Shown one piece after another: positions 23,922-31,048 of a stretch of DNA of 38,715 nucleotides (the stretch's first letter is position 1; every line of letters starts with the position of its first letter). The position numbers and the translations under genes were made by a program. The stretch spans positions 1-38,715 of the forward strand of contig JAJPIA010000006.1 in the NCBI GenBank assembly GCA_021324975.1. Reading direction: 5' to 3'. This DNA is from Bacillota bacterium. Lineage in GTDB: Bacteria; Sysuimicrobiota; Sysuimicrobiia; Sysuimicrobiales; Segetimicrobiaceae. Under the pieces are notes generated by a model. The model saw only the letters and a list, made by a program, of their open reading frames with translations. It did not search any database and was not told the DNA's origin.

Positions 23922-24271
23922 ACGCTATCCCTCCCGTGTGCGGCCTGCGATGGCGTTCCTTGGAGCGTTTGGATCAACTCGGCGCGCTGATCGACCTCGT
24001 GCGCGACGATGGCCTCGAGCGAGGTGCGATGCTGCTTCGGATCATCGAGTATGCGCGTCGCGGTGTCGAGCGCGAACTGGCGCAGCATGGCGTGGATCGG
24101 CCGGCCCTGCCGGAGATCATCCTGCAGGTCCATAATGAGCGCCTGCTTGACGCCCTCCCAGCGCAGCAGCAGAAGCTTCCAGCCGGGCGTCGCCATCGTC
24201 TGCGTGATGAGCTGGAGCTCCTCGTTGTTCGTGACCGGCTGATCGCCATCGGTGCGCCTAGGACGCGGCAC
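23918..24271 (-). CDS. Hypothetical protein between portal and scaffold
   Basis: A 117-aa helical protein (NEELQLITQTMATPGWKLLL, AMLRQFALDTATRIL, SLEAIVAHEVDQRAELIQTL). The PGW motif after the first helix recurs in small proteins encoded next to podovirus portals, as far as I recall. It overlaps the upstream zinc-like gene by 14 bp and the scaffold start by 4 bp. A role in procapsid assembly is inferred from position. Confidence 0.7.
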   Translation of the reverse strand: MPRPRRTDGDQPVTNNEELQLITQTMATPGWKLLLLRWEGVKQALIMDLQDDLRQGRPIHAMLRQFALDTATRILDDPKQHRTSLEAIVAHEVDQRAELIQTLQGTPSQAAHGRDSV

Positions 24272-24488
24272 GGATTCGGTCCCAGTACCAGACGGGGTAG
24301 ATCATCACCCAGCTGTGCGCGGTGTACCGATGTCGATCGCGCTCGCGCCAGAAGGCCTGATAGCACTCATCGCACAGGCCGAGCACCGGTTCGCGGTGGA
24401 TCTCCTCGCAACCGTCGCCGAGGATCGCAACGCGCGTGGCGTACCTGAGGCACGACCGGTGATGATGCGGCTTCCACGTGCAGTGCAT
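24258..24488 (-). CDS. Small Cys/His-rich protein
   Basis: A 76-aa protein with MHCTWKPHHHRSCLRY at the start and GLCDECYQAFWRERD later. Four Cys and several His suggest one zinc-binding module, perhaps a treble-clef type. It begins 11 bases after the portal stop and overlaps the next gene by 14 bp. Function unknown; virion or nucleic-acid binding is possible. Confidence 0.65.
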   Translation of the reverse strand: MHCTWKPHHHRSCLRYATRVAILGDGCEEIHREPVLGLCDECYQAFWRERDRHRYTAHSWVMIYPVWYWDRIRAAS

Positions 24489-24499
24489 CGGCGTCAATA

Positions 24500-26584
24500 T
24501 CAGGCACCGACACCCATCGGTATCAGGTTCGCCGCTAGCCCGCCAACGCCGGCGGGTTGCGGCTGACGCGCCGTGACGCGCCGCACGGGCGCCCGCATCG
24601 GCCGCGGCCGGCCCGGTTGTCCCGGCTGCTCGCCTGAGGCGCCGCCCGGCTGCCCGGGCAGGGGCACGAGATTCCCGGCCTGTGTCTGCTTCGCCACTTC
24701 CTCGTCCGGCATGACCTGGCTCTTCACCATGAACGGTTCGATGTTCTTGATTCCGGCCGAGTACAAGAGCTGCTTGAAGATCTCGATCAGGTTGAACCGC
24801 TGCATGAGAATCTGATTCTGGGCGACGGCGAGCATGACTTGCTGCCACGTCTGCACGTTCCGCATCGGATCCGGCGGGAGATCGCCTGTGTGAACGGGGA
24901 AGTCGAAGACGCCCTGGATGTCCTCGGGCGACACCGCGATGAGGTGGCTCTTGTACGGGTCGAGCCCCATGCGCGCCGCCTTGTCCCCCGTGATCTTGAC
25001 GAACATTTCCTCGTCAAGGAACTGCTGGATGTTCGAGACGAGGTGGCGCATCCACGGCCGGATGCCCTGCTGGCTGAGGATCTGCGCCACGACCTTGCCG
25101 CGCATCTGCGCGATCTGCATGAGGCCGGCGAACACGGTTGCGCGCGACTTCGTGGCCGTCTTGATGCCCATGTCCGGATTGATCGCCGCGGACGCCTGCG
25201 TGATCATCGTCTGGATCTGCTGGATCTCGACGTCGAACACGCCCGTGATGTCCTGCACCTTGAGCTGCTGGATCGCCTCCGCGGCCGCGTTCGGCTTCCC
25301 CCACGCGTTCGGCAAGAGTCTGAGCCACTTCGCCGGCCCGGGCGCGCGCAGATCGTTGAGGTTCAGGAGCGATGGGTTCACGACGAACATGTCGTTGATC
25401 GTCTTCTTCATGTTGTCCATGCGGGCGCCGGCGAACCAGTCGGCCAGGTCCTGGAGCGGCTGGAAGATCTCGGTCGCGCCCTGGTTGAACGGCGAGTAGC
25501 CGTCGAAGTGGTACTCGCCGACCGAGACCGGGTGCTCGCCGTAGTCGTAGTCCCAGCGCTCGCACCGGATCGCCGTCGTGTAGTTGGCGAGCGTGACGAC
25601 CCAGATCTCCGGCTCCGAGCCCGGGCCGAGGTCGAAGTCGGTCGGCCGGATCCGGACCCAGAGCGTATGTCCCATCACGTACCCGCGGTCGTCCTCGCCG
25701 AGCGATTGGTCCCAGGTCGCCGGGAACCCGAGCGTGTCGTAGCGGACCGATGTCTGAAACGCGGACCCCGCGCGCTCGCGCGCCCACGGCTCGATGTAAT
25801 CGACGTTCTGGTAGGTGCCGTCGAGCTCGCCCTGCTTGAGCTCCTGCCACGACCGGAACCAGGCGTACCCCGTGTAGTCGCCGCGCTGGACGAGCCCGGC
25901 GGGCTGGCGGGGATCGAAGATGTACATGTAGGGGTCGATGTTCCAGGTCGTGTTGCCGTTCCGGACGCGCACCTGCTTGCGGTACACGCGCTGGCGCGAC
26001 ATCGTCATGCCGAAGAACTCGACCGGCTCGTCCTCGCGCACCGTGCGCGTCTGGTAGGACTCGCACCATTCGTCCTGCACGGCGCCGAGCCCGTACTTCG
26101 TGATGTCGTGGATGTAGTTGTACAGCTTCAGGCGCCCGTTGTCCTGATCGAGATCGTAGTCGAGCACTTCCTCCATGAGCTGCGCCGCCATCAGCTCGTC
26201 GGGCTTGCGCGCCTCCACGGGCATCATCGGCGTCTGGCTGGTGAGGAGGGTGTACGTGTACGCCGTCTGGTTCTGGTGGATCGCGTAGCTGATGGGAAGG
26301 GTGACCTTGACGTCGTGCGGCCTGAGCTGCCGGCCAGTGAGATCGTCGACCTCCGTGGGGTCGACGTAGCACCGGAGCCGCTTGTCGATCTCCTGCCACT
26401 GCGACCACCGCGCCGCGATCGTTTGCTCGGAGAGATCGATCAAGCGCCGGCAGTGATCGACGAGCCGGCGGTGCCGCGGATTCTCCACGAGATCGCGGCC
26501 GTCGCGGCCGCTGATCGCCGTGCGGCTGTCGGGGGTGTTCTCAGGACTGGTGTACTTCTGGAGACTGACCGCTCGTGCTGGCAA
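24500..26584 (-). CDS. Portal protein
   Basis: A 694-aa protein with the features of podovirus-type portals: an N-terminal helix (LVDHCRRLIDLSEQTIAARW), the clip/stem region with VTLPISYAIHQNQTAYTYTL, WNIDPYMYIFDPRQP, the strand pair SVGEYHFDGYSPFNQGAT, the long helix FQPLQDLADWFAGARMDNM, and QIAQMRGKVVAQILSQQG before the crown. The C-terminus is Pro/Gly rich and basic. It forms the dodecameric DNA channel and binds TerL and the adaptor. The TTG start overlaps the upstream gene by 44 bp and lacks a good ribosome-binding site; an in-frame GTG at 26488 is an alternative. Confidence 0.85.
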   Translation of the reverse strand: MPARAVSLQKYTSPENTPDSRTAISGRDGRDLVENPRHRRLVDHCRRLIDLSEQTIAARWSQWQEIDKRLRCYVDPTEVDDLTGRQLRPHDVKVTLPISYAIHQNQTAYTYTLLTSQTPMMPVEARKPDELMAAQLMEEVLDYDLDQDNGRLKLYNYIHDITKYGLGAVQDEWCESYQTRTVREDEPVEFFGMTMSRQRVYRKQVRVRNGNTTWNIDPYMYIFDPRQPAGLVQRGDYTGYAWFRSWQELKQGELDGTYQNVDYIEPWARERAGSAFQTSVRYDTLGFPATWDQSLGEDDRGYVMGHTLWVRIRPTDFDLGPGSEPEIWVVTLANYTTAIRCERWDYDYGEHPVSVGEYHFDGYSPFNQGATEIFQPLQDLADWFAGARMDNMKKTINDMFVVNPSLLNLNDLRAPGPAKWLRLLPNAWGKPNAAAEAIQQLKVQDITGVFDVEIQQIQTMITQASAAINPDMGIKTATKSRATVFAGLMQIAQMRGKVVAQILSQQGIRPWMRHLVSNIQQFLDEEMFVKITGDKAARMGLDPYKSHLIAVSPEDIQGVFDFPVHTGDLPPDPMRNVQTWQQVMLAVAQNQILMQRFNLIEIFKQLLYSAGIKNIEPFMVKSQVMPDEEVAKQTQAGNLVPLPGQPGGASGEQPGQPGRPRPMRAPVRRVTARQPQPAGVGGLAANLIPMGVGA

Positions 26585-26786
26585 GGGTGAGTACCGCCTG
26601 GGTGAGTTCGATGATGGCGATCGCGACGTCGCGGTCGAACGCGCTGGGTTCAGACACGGTGCCGATCAGCTGCCAATGCTGCATGCGCGTGACCACCTGC
26701 AGGAGACGGGACGCGAGCCGACCGGGCGCCGGTGGCGCACTCGCGACGTCGGCCGGTCCCGCCTCCTGCGTCGGCGTCGGCGTCAT
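26541..26786 (-). CDS. Small hypothetical protein upstream of portal
   Basis: An 81-aa protein with a disordered Pro/Ala N-terminus and two helices (GRLASRLLQVVTRMQHWQLI and DVAIAIIELTQAVLTLA). Its ATG overlaps the preceding stop (ATGA) and its 3' end overlaps the portal start. No family recognised. Confidence 0.65.
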   Translation of the reverse strand: MTPTPTQEAGPADVASAPPAPGRLASRLLQVVTRMQHWQLIGTVSEPSAFDRDVAIAIIELTQAVLTLASTSGQSPEVHQS

Positions 26787-27028
26787 TGTGTGCGCATCGG
26801 TACGGCGAGCGTCTTGATGGCCGGTCGGATCTCCATCGGCCGCTGCAGCACCACGCGGGCCTGGTCGACGTTCACCACGAGCCAGCCGTCGTTCTCCATC
26901 TGTGCGATCTCGTCGTTGATCTCTTGATGCTGGCGCGGCACCACGAGCGTGCCGTGCTCATTCGGCTTGCACAGCATGATCACGCGGACGCGGCAGGGCG
27001 GCTGCGGATTGGGCGGGGGCGTGCTCAT
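26783..27028 (-). CDS. Small hypothetical protein
   Basis: An 81-aa protein with a Pro-rich start (MSTPPPNPQPPCRV), the strand VIMLCKPNEHGTLVVP, a helix EINDEIAQMENDGW and a second strand (LVVNVDQARVVLQ). It looks like a compact alpha/beta fold. Its start follows one of the three TGAGCGATCGC elements. Function unknown. Confidence 0.65.
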   Translation of the reverse strand: MSTPPPNPQPPCRVRVIMLCKPNEHGTLVVPRQHQEINDEIAQMENDGWLVVNVDQARVVLQRPMEIRPAIKTLAVPMRTQ

Positions 27029-27041
27029 GCGCGATCGCTCA
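27026..27041 (-). repeat. Stop/start element, copy 1 (TGAGCGATCGCGCATG)
   Basis: On the minus strand a TGA stop (27041-27039) is followed by the palindrome core GCGATCGC and then an ATG start (27028-27026). The same arrangement occurs at 28891-28906 and 29092-29107. Confidence 0.7.
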
Positions 27042-27455
27042 CGGGGTTACCTCGACCTTGCTGATCTGCGCCCACGGCACGAACCGGCCGCGGCCACCGT
27101 GCCCGATCGTGTCCGGCGCCTCACGGATCTGCCGGTGCTCCTCGAGCGTCGGCCGGTGGATGTACGCGATCCCATCGTTGGTCAGCACGATATCGACCTC
27201 GTGGCCGTCGCAGTCGAGCTGCACGATGGGATAGGGGATGGGGTCCGCGCTCCAGCAGACGAGCTTCTGCAACAGCGCGTCTTTTGGCGCCGGCACAGGC
27301 GAGTCCGGATCCGCATAGACCGACAGGCGCTTGCCGAAGCCGCCGCGGTACGGTGCCGACGGCGCCTCAGACTCGATCGTGACAACTTCGGGCGCCGTCG
27401 TCAATGCGGGCTTCTTGGCGCCGATCCCGAGCGCCGCCTTCGCGCGATCGATCAC
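27039..27455 (-). CDS. Hypothetical protein downstream of TerL
   Basis: A 138-aa protein from a GTG start with GAGGAA upstream, 10 bases after the terminase stop. A helical N-terminus (RAKAALGIGAKKPAL) and linker lead to a beta-rich part (KRLSVYADPD, YPIVQLDCDGHEVDIVLTN, IAYIHRP) and a C-terminal strand (WAQISKVEVTP). No catalytic motif or family recognised. It belongs to the packaging/portal operon. Confidence 0.65.
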   Translation of the reverse strand: MIDRAKAALGIGAKKPALTTAPEVVTIESEAPSAPYRGGFGKRLSVYADPDSPVPAPKDALLQKLVCWSADPIPYPIVQLDCDGHEVDIVLTNDGIAYIHRPTLEEHRQIREAPDTIGHGGRGRFVPWAQISKVEVTP

Positions 27456-27465
27456 GAAGGGTTCC

Positions 27466-28893
27466 TCATGAGACGTACCGGCCTCGAGGGGCGTGTCGAA
27501 ACACGGCGCCGGTTGTTCGCCGCACGGGCGCGAAGTCCTGTTCGTTCGGGATGAGCGGCCCGGCCGGGCCCATCGCGCGCCGGAGCTCCGCCGGCGTCAT
27601 GTCGTTCACGGTCATGGCCGCCAGGCCGTGCAGGAACGCGTCGATCACGTGGCTGTACACGTTCTTCTGCGGCTCGAGCACGGTCTTGCCCGCGATCTGC
27701 TTCCACGCGTAGCCGCCCGCGAAGCCGCCGACCATGTACTGGCACCGATGGTCGATTCGGAGCGCCGGCCGGCCGGCGTTTGTGCGCGTCAGCCACTTTC
27801 GCGCTGCTTCCAGGCGCCGACTAGCCGACGGCTCGCCCGGGATGAGATGGATCTCGGGCTTCAAGAGCTCCTGACACGACCGCTGATCGGTCGGGCTCTT
27901 GGTCCACGCCGCCGGGTCCGCGTAGTCGGTCATGCTGAAGCCGGGGTACAGCAGCTGCGACGTCGCGAGCACGGCCTGCTTGACGTCTTGGATTGCCTCG
28001 CCGTCGCGGGCAAGCGATTCATGGAGCACCTGACACTCGGTGCCGCTCCTGGAGAGCTGGAACCAGACGGTGCCGATCAGCCCCGGCAGATCCCATCCGC
28101 GGATAATGGGCCAGCCGGGCCACGGCTCAAGGTCCTGCTGTGCGACGTGGAAATCGAGGTTGAAGTAGCCCTTGAACACTGGCGTGCCGGCGAACTCGGT
28201 GAGCGGTTTCCAGCACATGTACAAGAAGTACTGCTTCCACCACTCCGGTTTCGTCCGCATCGATTCCACGAACTCGGCCGGCAGGTTCGGCGCGTTGTCG
28301 AACATCGAGATCTCGATCGCCTCATAGCCGGGCTCGTTGTGGTCGCGCAGATCGCCCGGCCCCCAGGTGTCGATGATCCACTGCGACCCCGAGTTCGCCT
28401 CGGCAAAGCCCGTGTACTCGGGATGGCGGCCATTCGGCAGCTTCCACGTGAGTCGCCCCGTGAGCCAGCGCCACAGGTCGCGCGTGATGTGCTGATCGTT
28501 CGCCTGGCAAATGCCGAACCAGCCGTACTCCGCGCTCCCAAACCGCTGCCAGTCGCTGAGGGGCCGGATTTCGATCGTCGACGGCGCGCCCTTGGTCCGC
28601 ACCGTGATGATCCAGCCGCCTTCGTCCGACGCGATCTCGTACATGCCCTCGGGGATGCACTTCCGCCACTCACGGAGCAGCGTGTCCTTGGATTCCGTGA
28701 GCGTGTAGCGGCCGAGGAGCCCGCGGTTGCCTGGATACAGAAGCGAGTACAGATATCCCCGCCAGCAGAGTGCCGTCGTCTTACCGGCACGGATCCCGCC
28801 GCCAAGGAACGGAAACGCGGATTTGGTGAGGACGAACTGCTCCTGCTTCGGCGTCATCACGAGACCGTTCGTGAAGGAGACGAGCTGCGTCAC
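27466..28893 (-). CDS. terL: Terminase large subunit
   Basis: A 475-aa packaging motor. The ATPase domain has a Walker A-type motif GGGIRAGKTT (residues 31-40) and a likely coupling motif in FAEANSG (about 163-169). At the Walker B position the sequence reads YGWFGICQAND (123-133), with Cys129 where an acidic residue is normally expected. The RNase H-like nuclease has Asp268 (RGWDLPG), Asp323/326 (MTDYADP) and Asp418 (HVIDAF). It cuts and translocates phage DNA through the portal. It starts at GTG in a TGAGCGATCGCGCGTG element, directly after a disrupted small gene. The length is usual for the family. Confidence 0.9.
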   Translation of the reverse strand: MTQLVSFTNGLVMTPKQEQFVLTKSAFPFLGGGIRAGKTTALCWRGYLYSLLYPGNRGLLGRYTLTESKDTLLREWRKCIPEGMYEIASDEGGWIITVRTKGAPSTIEIRPLSDWQRFGSAEYGWFGICQANDQHITRDLWRWLTGRLTWKLPNGRHPEYTGFAEANSGSQWIIDTWGPGDLRDHNEPGYEAIEISMFDNAPNLPAEFVESMRTKPEWWKQYFLYMCWKPLTEFAGTPVFKGYFNLDFHVAQQDLEPWPGWPIIRGWDLPGLIGTVWFQLSRSGTECQVLHESLARDGEAIQDVKQAVLATSQLLYPGFSMTDYADPAAWTKSPTDQRSCQELLKPEIHLIPGEPSASRRLEAARKWLTRTNAGRPALRIDHRCQYMVGGFAGGYAWKQIAGKTVLEPQKNVYSHVIDAFLHGLAAMTVNDMTPAELRRAMGPAGPLIPNEQDFAPVRRTTGAVFRHAPRGRYVS

Positions 28894-28906
28894 GCGCGAT
28901 CGCTCA
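28891..28906 (-). repeat. Stop/start element, copy 2 (TGAGCGATCGCGCGTG)
   Basis: The same 16-bp arrangement as copy 1: the TGA ends the broken frame upstream and the GTG is the TerL start. No good Shine-Dalgarno lies in the short spacer, so termination-reinitiation is plausible. Confidence 0.7.
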
Positions 28907-29094
28907 CTTGGGATAGACCTTGATCACGCTGCCGGGCTCCCACATCTCGATCCACTGGTGGCGGATCGCGTCAAGGTCATAGTGTGCCGCGAGCTTTTGC
29001 GCGTTCTTTTCGGGAAGAGACTAGTAAGCAAACAAAGATCGTGCGCTAGCCCGCATCTGACAAGGCCTAGCGGAAACACCGCAGTATCACTCAT
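28904..29094 (-). pseudogene. Disrupted small gene between copies 2 and 3 of the element
   Basis: From the ATG at 29094 the frame MSDTAVFPLGLVRCGLA runs to a stop near 28924 but looks poorly protein-like after residue 27. In the -1 frame a protein-like C-terminus (LPEKNAQKLAAHYDLD, then HQWIEMWEPGSVIKVYPK) runs to the TGA at 28904, yet it has an in-frame TAG at 29021-29023 and no normal start. Either a frameshift or deletion broke the gene, or a -1 slip near CCGAAAAG joins the frames. The segment is more A+T rich than its neighbours. It contains a CGCTAG/CTAGCG inverted pair. Confidence 0.5.
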
Positions 29095-29107
29095 GAGCGA
29101 TCGCTCA
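29092..29107 (-). repeat. Stop/start element, copy 3 (TGAGCGATCGCTCATG)
   Basis: Here the element includes the perfect palindrome TGAGCGATCGCTCA. The TGA ends the 70-aa gene at 29105-29317 and the ATG opens the disrupted frame. Confidence 0.7.
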
Positions 29108-29317
29108 TGCCGGCCGTTTCCGACGCGCGTCGGATTTCGGCCGAGGCGCGACGCGCGCCACCGTATCGCGCAGCTGGATCCACTCCGGCAGCCCGATCGT
29201 GATGCGCGCCACCATGCGTGCGTGCGGCCCGCCGGCATCGATCATCTCGACGAGCCGCTGGTGATAGGCAGCGATGGCCGTGAGGAGCTGCTCAAGCTTC
29301 GCGCGCTGGCTTACCAC
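29105..29317 (-). CDS. Small hypothetical helical protein
   Basis: A 70-aa basic protein made of helices (KLEQLLTAIAAYHQRLVEMI, EWIQLRDTVARVA) with a basic tail (RPKSDARRKRPA). It overlaps the upstream gene by 7 bp. Its place between the probable small terminase and TerL suggests a packaging accessory or DNA-binding role. No family recognised. Confidence 0.65.
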   Translation of the reverse strand: MVSQRAKLEQLLTAIAAYHQRLVEMIDAGGPHARMVARITIGLPEWIQLRDTVARVAPRPKSDARRKRPA

Positions 29318-29670
29318 GGCACCGGCAGCCCCGCCCGCTGGATCTCGGCCGTAAGCCCATGGAGCGAGATCCCGCGGCGCCGCGCGTACGCCCAGCTGGC
29401 GCGAAACTCGTTGACCAGGCTGTCATACCGGTCCATGATGCGAGCGTTCTTCTCCGGATCGAACTCGGCATTCGTCTCGACGAGCGCGAGCAGGATGTCA
29501 TAGAGCACGCCGAGCTCCTTGATAATATCGCCCAATGGCCGCGGCACAATGTCGGGGACGGCGCCCTCGCGCCGATCGAGGTGGCTAAGAATCCACCGCT
29601 GGAAGTCGTCGGGCTTGCGCACCTGTTTCGGCGGCTGCTGCCGACGTAGCATGCGCTCGAGGCTACCCAT
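29311..29670 (-). CDS. Hypothetical protein in packaging region
   Basis: A 119-aa helical protein with a basic N-terminus (MLRRQQPPKQVRKPDDFQRW) and helices PLGDIIKELGVLYDILLALV and IMDRYDSLVNEFRASWAYAR. It overlaps its upstream neighbour by 8 bp and its downstream one by 7 bp. It could be a second small-terminase-like or recognition protein; this is inferred only from position. Confidence 0.65.
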   Translation of the reverse strand: MGSLERMLRRQQPPKQVRKPDDFQRWILSHLDRREGAVPDIVPRPLGDIIKELGVLYDILLALVETNAEFDPEKNARIMDRYDSLVNEFRASWAYARRRGISLHGLTAEIQRAGLPVPW

Positions 29671-29989
29671 CGTGCCGGTCGGCCTCCTCGAACCGCTTTC
29701 CCATCGCGTCCGTCACCTGAATCGTGATCGGCCCGCCCTTGAGATCGATCGTCTCGTTCGCCTTGCCGTGCAGTTTGTCGTCCAGGAACATCGCGATTCG
29801 AGCCCGGGTCGCCATTTTAATCTTGCCACTTCCGATAATCCGCTCGAAGAGCTGCTGCAGCTGCGGTTCGATCGACTCGAGCCACTCCCGCCGCGGCAAC
29901 TTCGGTCGCCCTTTCGGATTTCCTGATTGGCCTTTGCGCCAGGGCTTGAGATTCTGCGGAGTGCCACCAGGCCGCGGCATACGAGGCAA
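29663..29989 (-). CDS. DUF5681-like protein, probable small terminase component
   Basis: A 108-aa protein with the hallmark N-terminus LKPWRKGQSGNPKGRPK, typical of DUF5681 proteins often encoded just before phage terminases. The middle is helical (EWLESIEPQLQQLFERII, MATRARIAMFLDDKLHGKA) and the end has a short strand (GGPITIQVTDAM). It probably binds DNA for packaging initiation. It is the second gene of the late block, after the lysozyme. Confidence 0.72.
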   Translation of the reverse strand: MPRMPRPGGTPQNLKPWRKGQSGNPKGRPKLPRREWLESIEPQLQQLFERIIGSGKIKMATRARIAMFLDDKLHGKANETIDLKGGPITIQVTDAMGKRFEEADRHDG

Positions 29990-29999
29990 CAGTTGTTCA

Positions 30000-30482
30000 C
30001 TACTCGATCACTGATTCCTCCCGCGCCGCCCGCCAGGCGTGGACCACGCCCGTGAAAAAGCACAGTGCTTCGGCGTTACGCCGGCGTACAAGTCCGGGCA
30101 GGACCTCAGTATCTTGATGGACCCACAACCGGAATTGGCCCACAGCGCCGAGATAGTCGCCGGTGTTGAGCAGATGCAGGAGTGTGCTCGTGTGCTCCGC
30201 TCCGGCGCCGACATTGTAGCCGAACGAGATGAGCGCGCCGATCATGGCGTCGGTCACGGGGACGAGCGACGAGATGGAGGAGCGGACTTCCGTTTCCGGG
30301 GTGGCGATGCGTAGCGCTAAGGTCGTGTCGGCCTGTTCTTGGGTCCAGATCAATCCTTCGTGGATACCGCCGGCGGTCTCGCCCCAGCCGATCGTCCAGA
30401 CGCCGCCCGGGTCCTGATAGGCCTCGAGTCGGCAACCTTCGAAGGCGCGGATGAGCGTGTTCGCGTACTCGCGGGCGGTCAT
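30000..30482 (-). CDS. GH24 phage lysozyme (endolysin)
   Basis: A 160-aa muramidase. The catalytic triad spacing E-8-D-5-T is exact: Glu15 in AFEGCRLEAY, Asp24 in QDPGG and Thr30 in VWTIGWGET. Downstream helices include MIGALISFGYNVGAG, typical of the family. It cleaves the peptidoglycan glycan backbone. No signal sequence is evident, so it should need a holin. It is the first late gene, far from the holin-like cluster at 1.7-3.5 kb. A 9-codon frame that ends in ATGA on this start lies just upstream. Confidence 0.9.
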   Translation of the reverse strand: MTAREYANTLIRAFEGCRLEAYQDPGGVWTIGWGETAGGIHEGLIWTQEQADTTLALRIATPETEVRSSISSLVPVTDAMIGALISFGYNVGAGAEHTSTLLHLLNTGDYLGAVGQFRLWVHQDTEVLPGLVRRRNAEALCFFTGVVHAWRAAREESVIE

Positions 30483-30556
30483 CGCGGTTCAGGGGTCCAG
30501 TCGCTCATGGCTGCTCCCGCGCTGCCCAGCGTTGATCCCCGAACAAAGATTCCCTA

Positions 30557-30586
30557 TTGCCATCTGGCAACATCCCATGGTACAGT
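30557..30586 (+). promoter_or_regulatory. Rightward promoter with operator dyad
   Basis: TTGCCA (30557-30562) and TACAGT (30581-30586) are 18 bp apart, a good sigma70-type pair, and the next gene starts at 30626. The -35 is the left half of a perfect palindrome TTGCCATCTGGCAA (30557-30570), so a dimeric repressor bound here would block it. The region 30483-30625 separates the leftward late genes from this rightward cluster. Confidence 0.6.
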
Positions 30587-30625
30587 GCTCTCGACAGACA
30601 CATGGATGACGGAGGGAGGATCACA

Positions 30626-30824
30626 ATGAATATCCGATATCGGGTTGAGGTCCAATATGAGTCGACCCGCGAGTGGTATACGCCGGGCGATACTGTTGAC
30701 TGCGAATTCGACACGCGAGGCGGAGCGAGCCATCGAGGCGTTACGCTGCCTCGACGACGAGTGGAAACATGGGACGTATCGCATCGTGGAGGCGCAAACG
30801 CATGGATGGGGGGCAGATCAATGA
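30626..30824 (+). pseudogene. Small gene with a frameshift
   Basis: The ATG has an excellent ribosome-binding site (GGAGGGAGGAT). The frame gives MNIRYRVEVQYESTREWYTP to CEFDT, all protein-like. From about 30711 the +1 frame takes over sensibly (TREAERAIEALRCLDDEWKH, YRIVEAQTHGWGADQ) and stops at 30822-30824, overlapping the next ATG. A 2-bp loss within ACGCGCGAG would explain the shift. Repaired, it would be about 67 aa of alpha/beta type, with a helix of the kind seen in tiny phage proteins ending in YRIVE. A real mutation, an assembly error or +1 frameshifting are all possible. Confidence 0.6.
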
Positions 30825-31048
30825 ACATCCCGACGAGATCCACGGACAAGAGGGCGAGATCCACGGACGAGATGTGCAACCTGTATTACACACCTGACGG
30901 TGTCGCGGAGACATTTGTCGGGGTCGTCGAGCGCGACGACGCCGAGACGGAGGCAGAGCGGCACGCCCAGGGGCGGCGGCGAGGAACGCCCGCGCACCTC
31001 TATGGGACCTACCAGGCGTCCGGCTACTGCATCGTCGCGCTGTCGTGA
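30821..31048 (+). CDS. Small hypothetical protein
   Basis: A 75-aa protein whose ATG overlaps the stop of the repaired upstream frame by ATGA. The first 17 residues come from a direct repeat in the DNA (GAGATCCACGGAC at about 30835 and 30857); an internal ATG at MCNLYYTPDG may be the true start. The rest (VAETFVGVVERDDAETEAER, HLYGTYQASGYCIVAL) is a compact alpha/beta sequence. It overlaps the HTH gene by GTGA. Function unknown. Confidence 0.6.
   Translation: MNIPTRSTDKRARSTDEMCNLYYTPDGVAETFVGVVERDDAETEAERHAQGRRRGTPAHLYGTYQASGYCIVALS

Noticed and set aside
24839-26590. 583-codon plus-strand open frame
   Set aside because: It is antisense to the portal gene and its product is an Arg/Asp/Leu/Val-rich low-complexity chain, typical of the complement of high-G+C coding sequence.
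27493-28923. 476-codon plus-strand open frame opposite terL
   Set aside because: Shadow of the terminase gene; no domain-like sequence and biased composition.
27026-29107. GCGATCGC octamers as the cyanobacterial HIP1 repeat
   Set aside because: HIP1 is scattered at very high frequency in those genomes; here only a few copies occur, three of them in one special stop/start setting.
30483-30510. 9-codon frame ending in ATGA on the lysozyme start
   Set aside because: It might be a leader peptide, but at this length the overlap can arise by chance.
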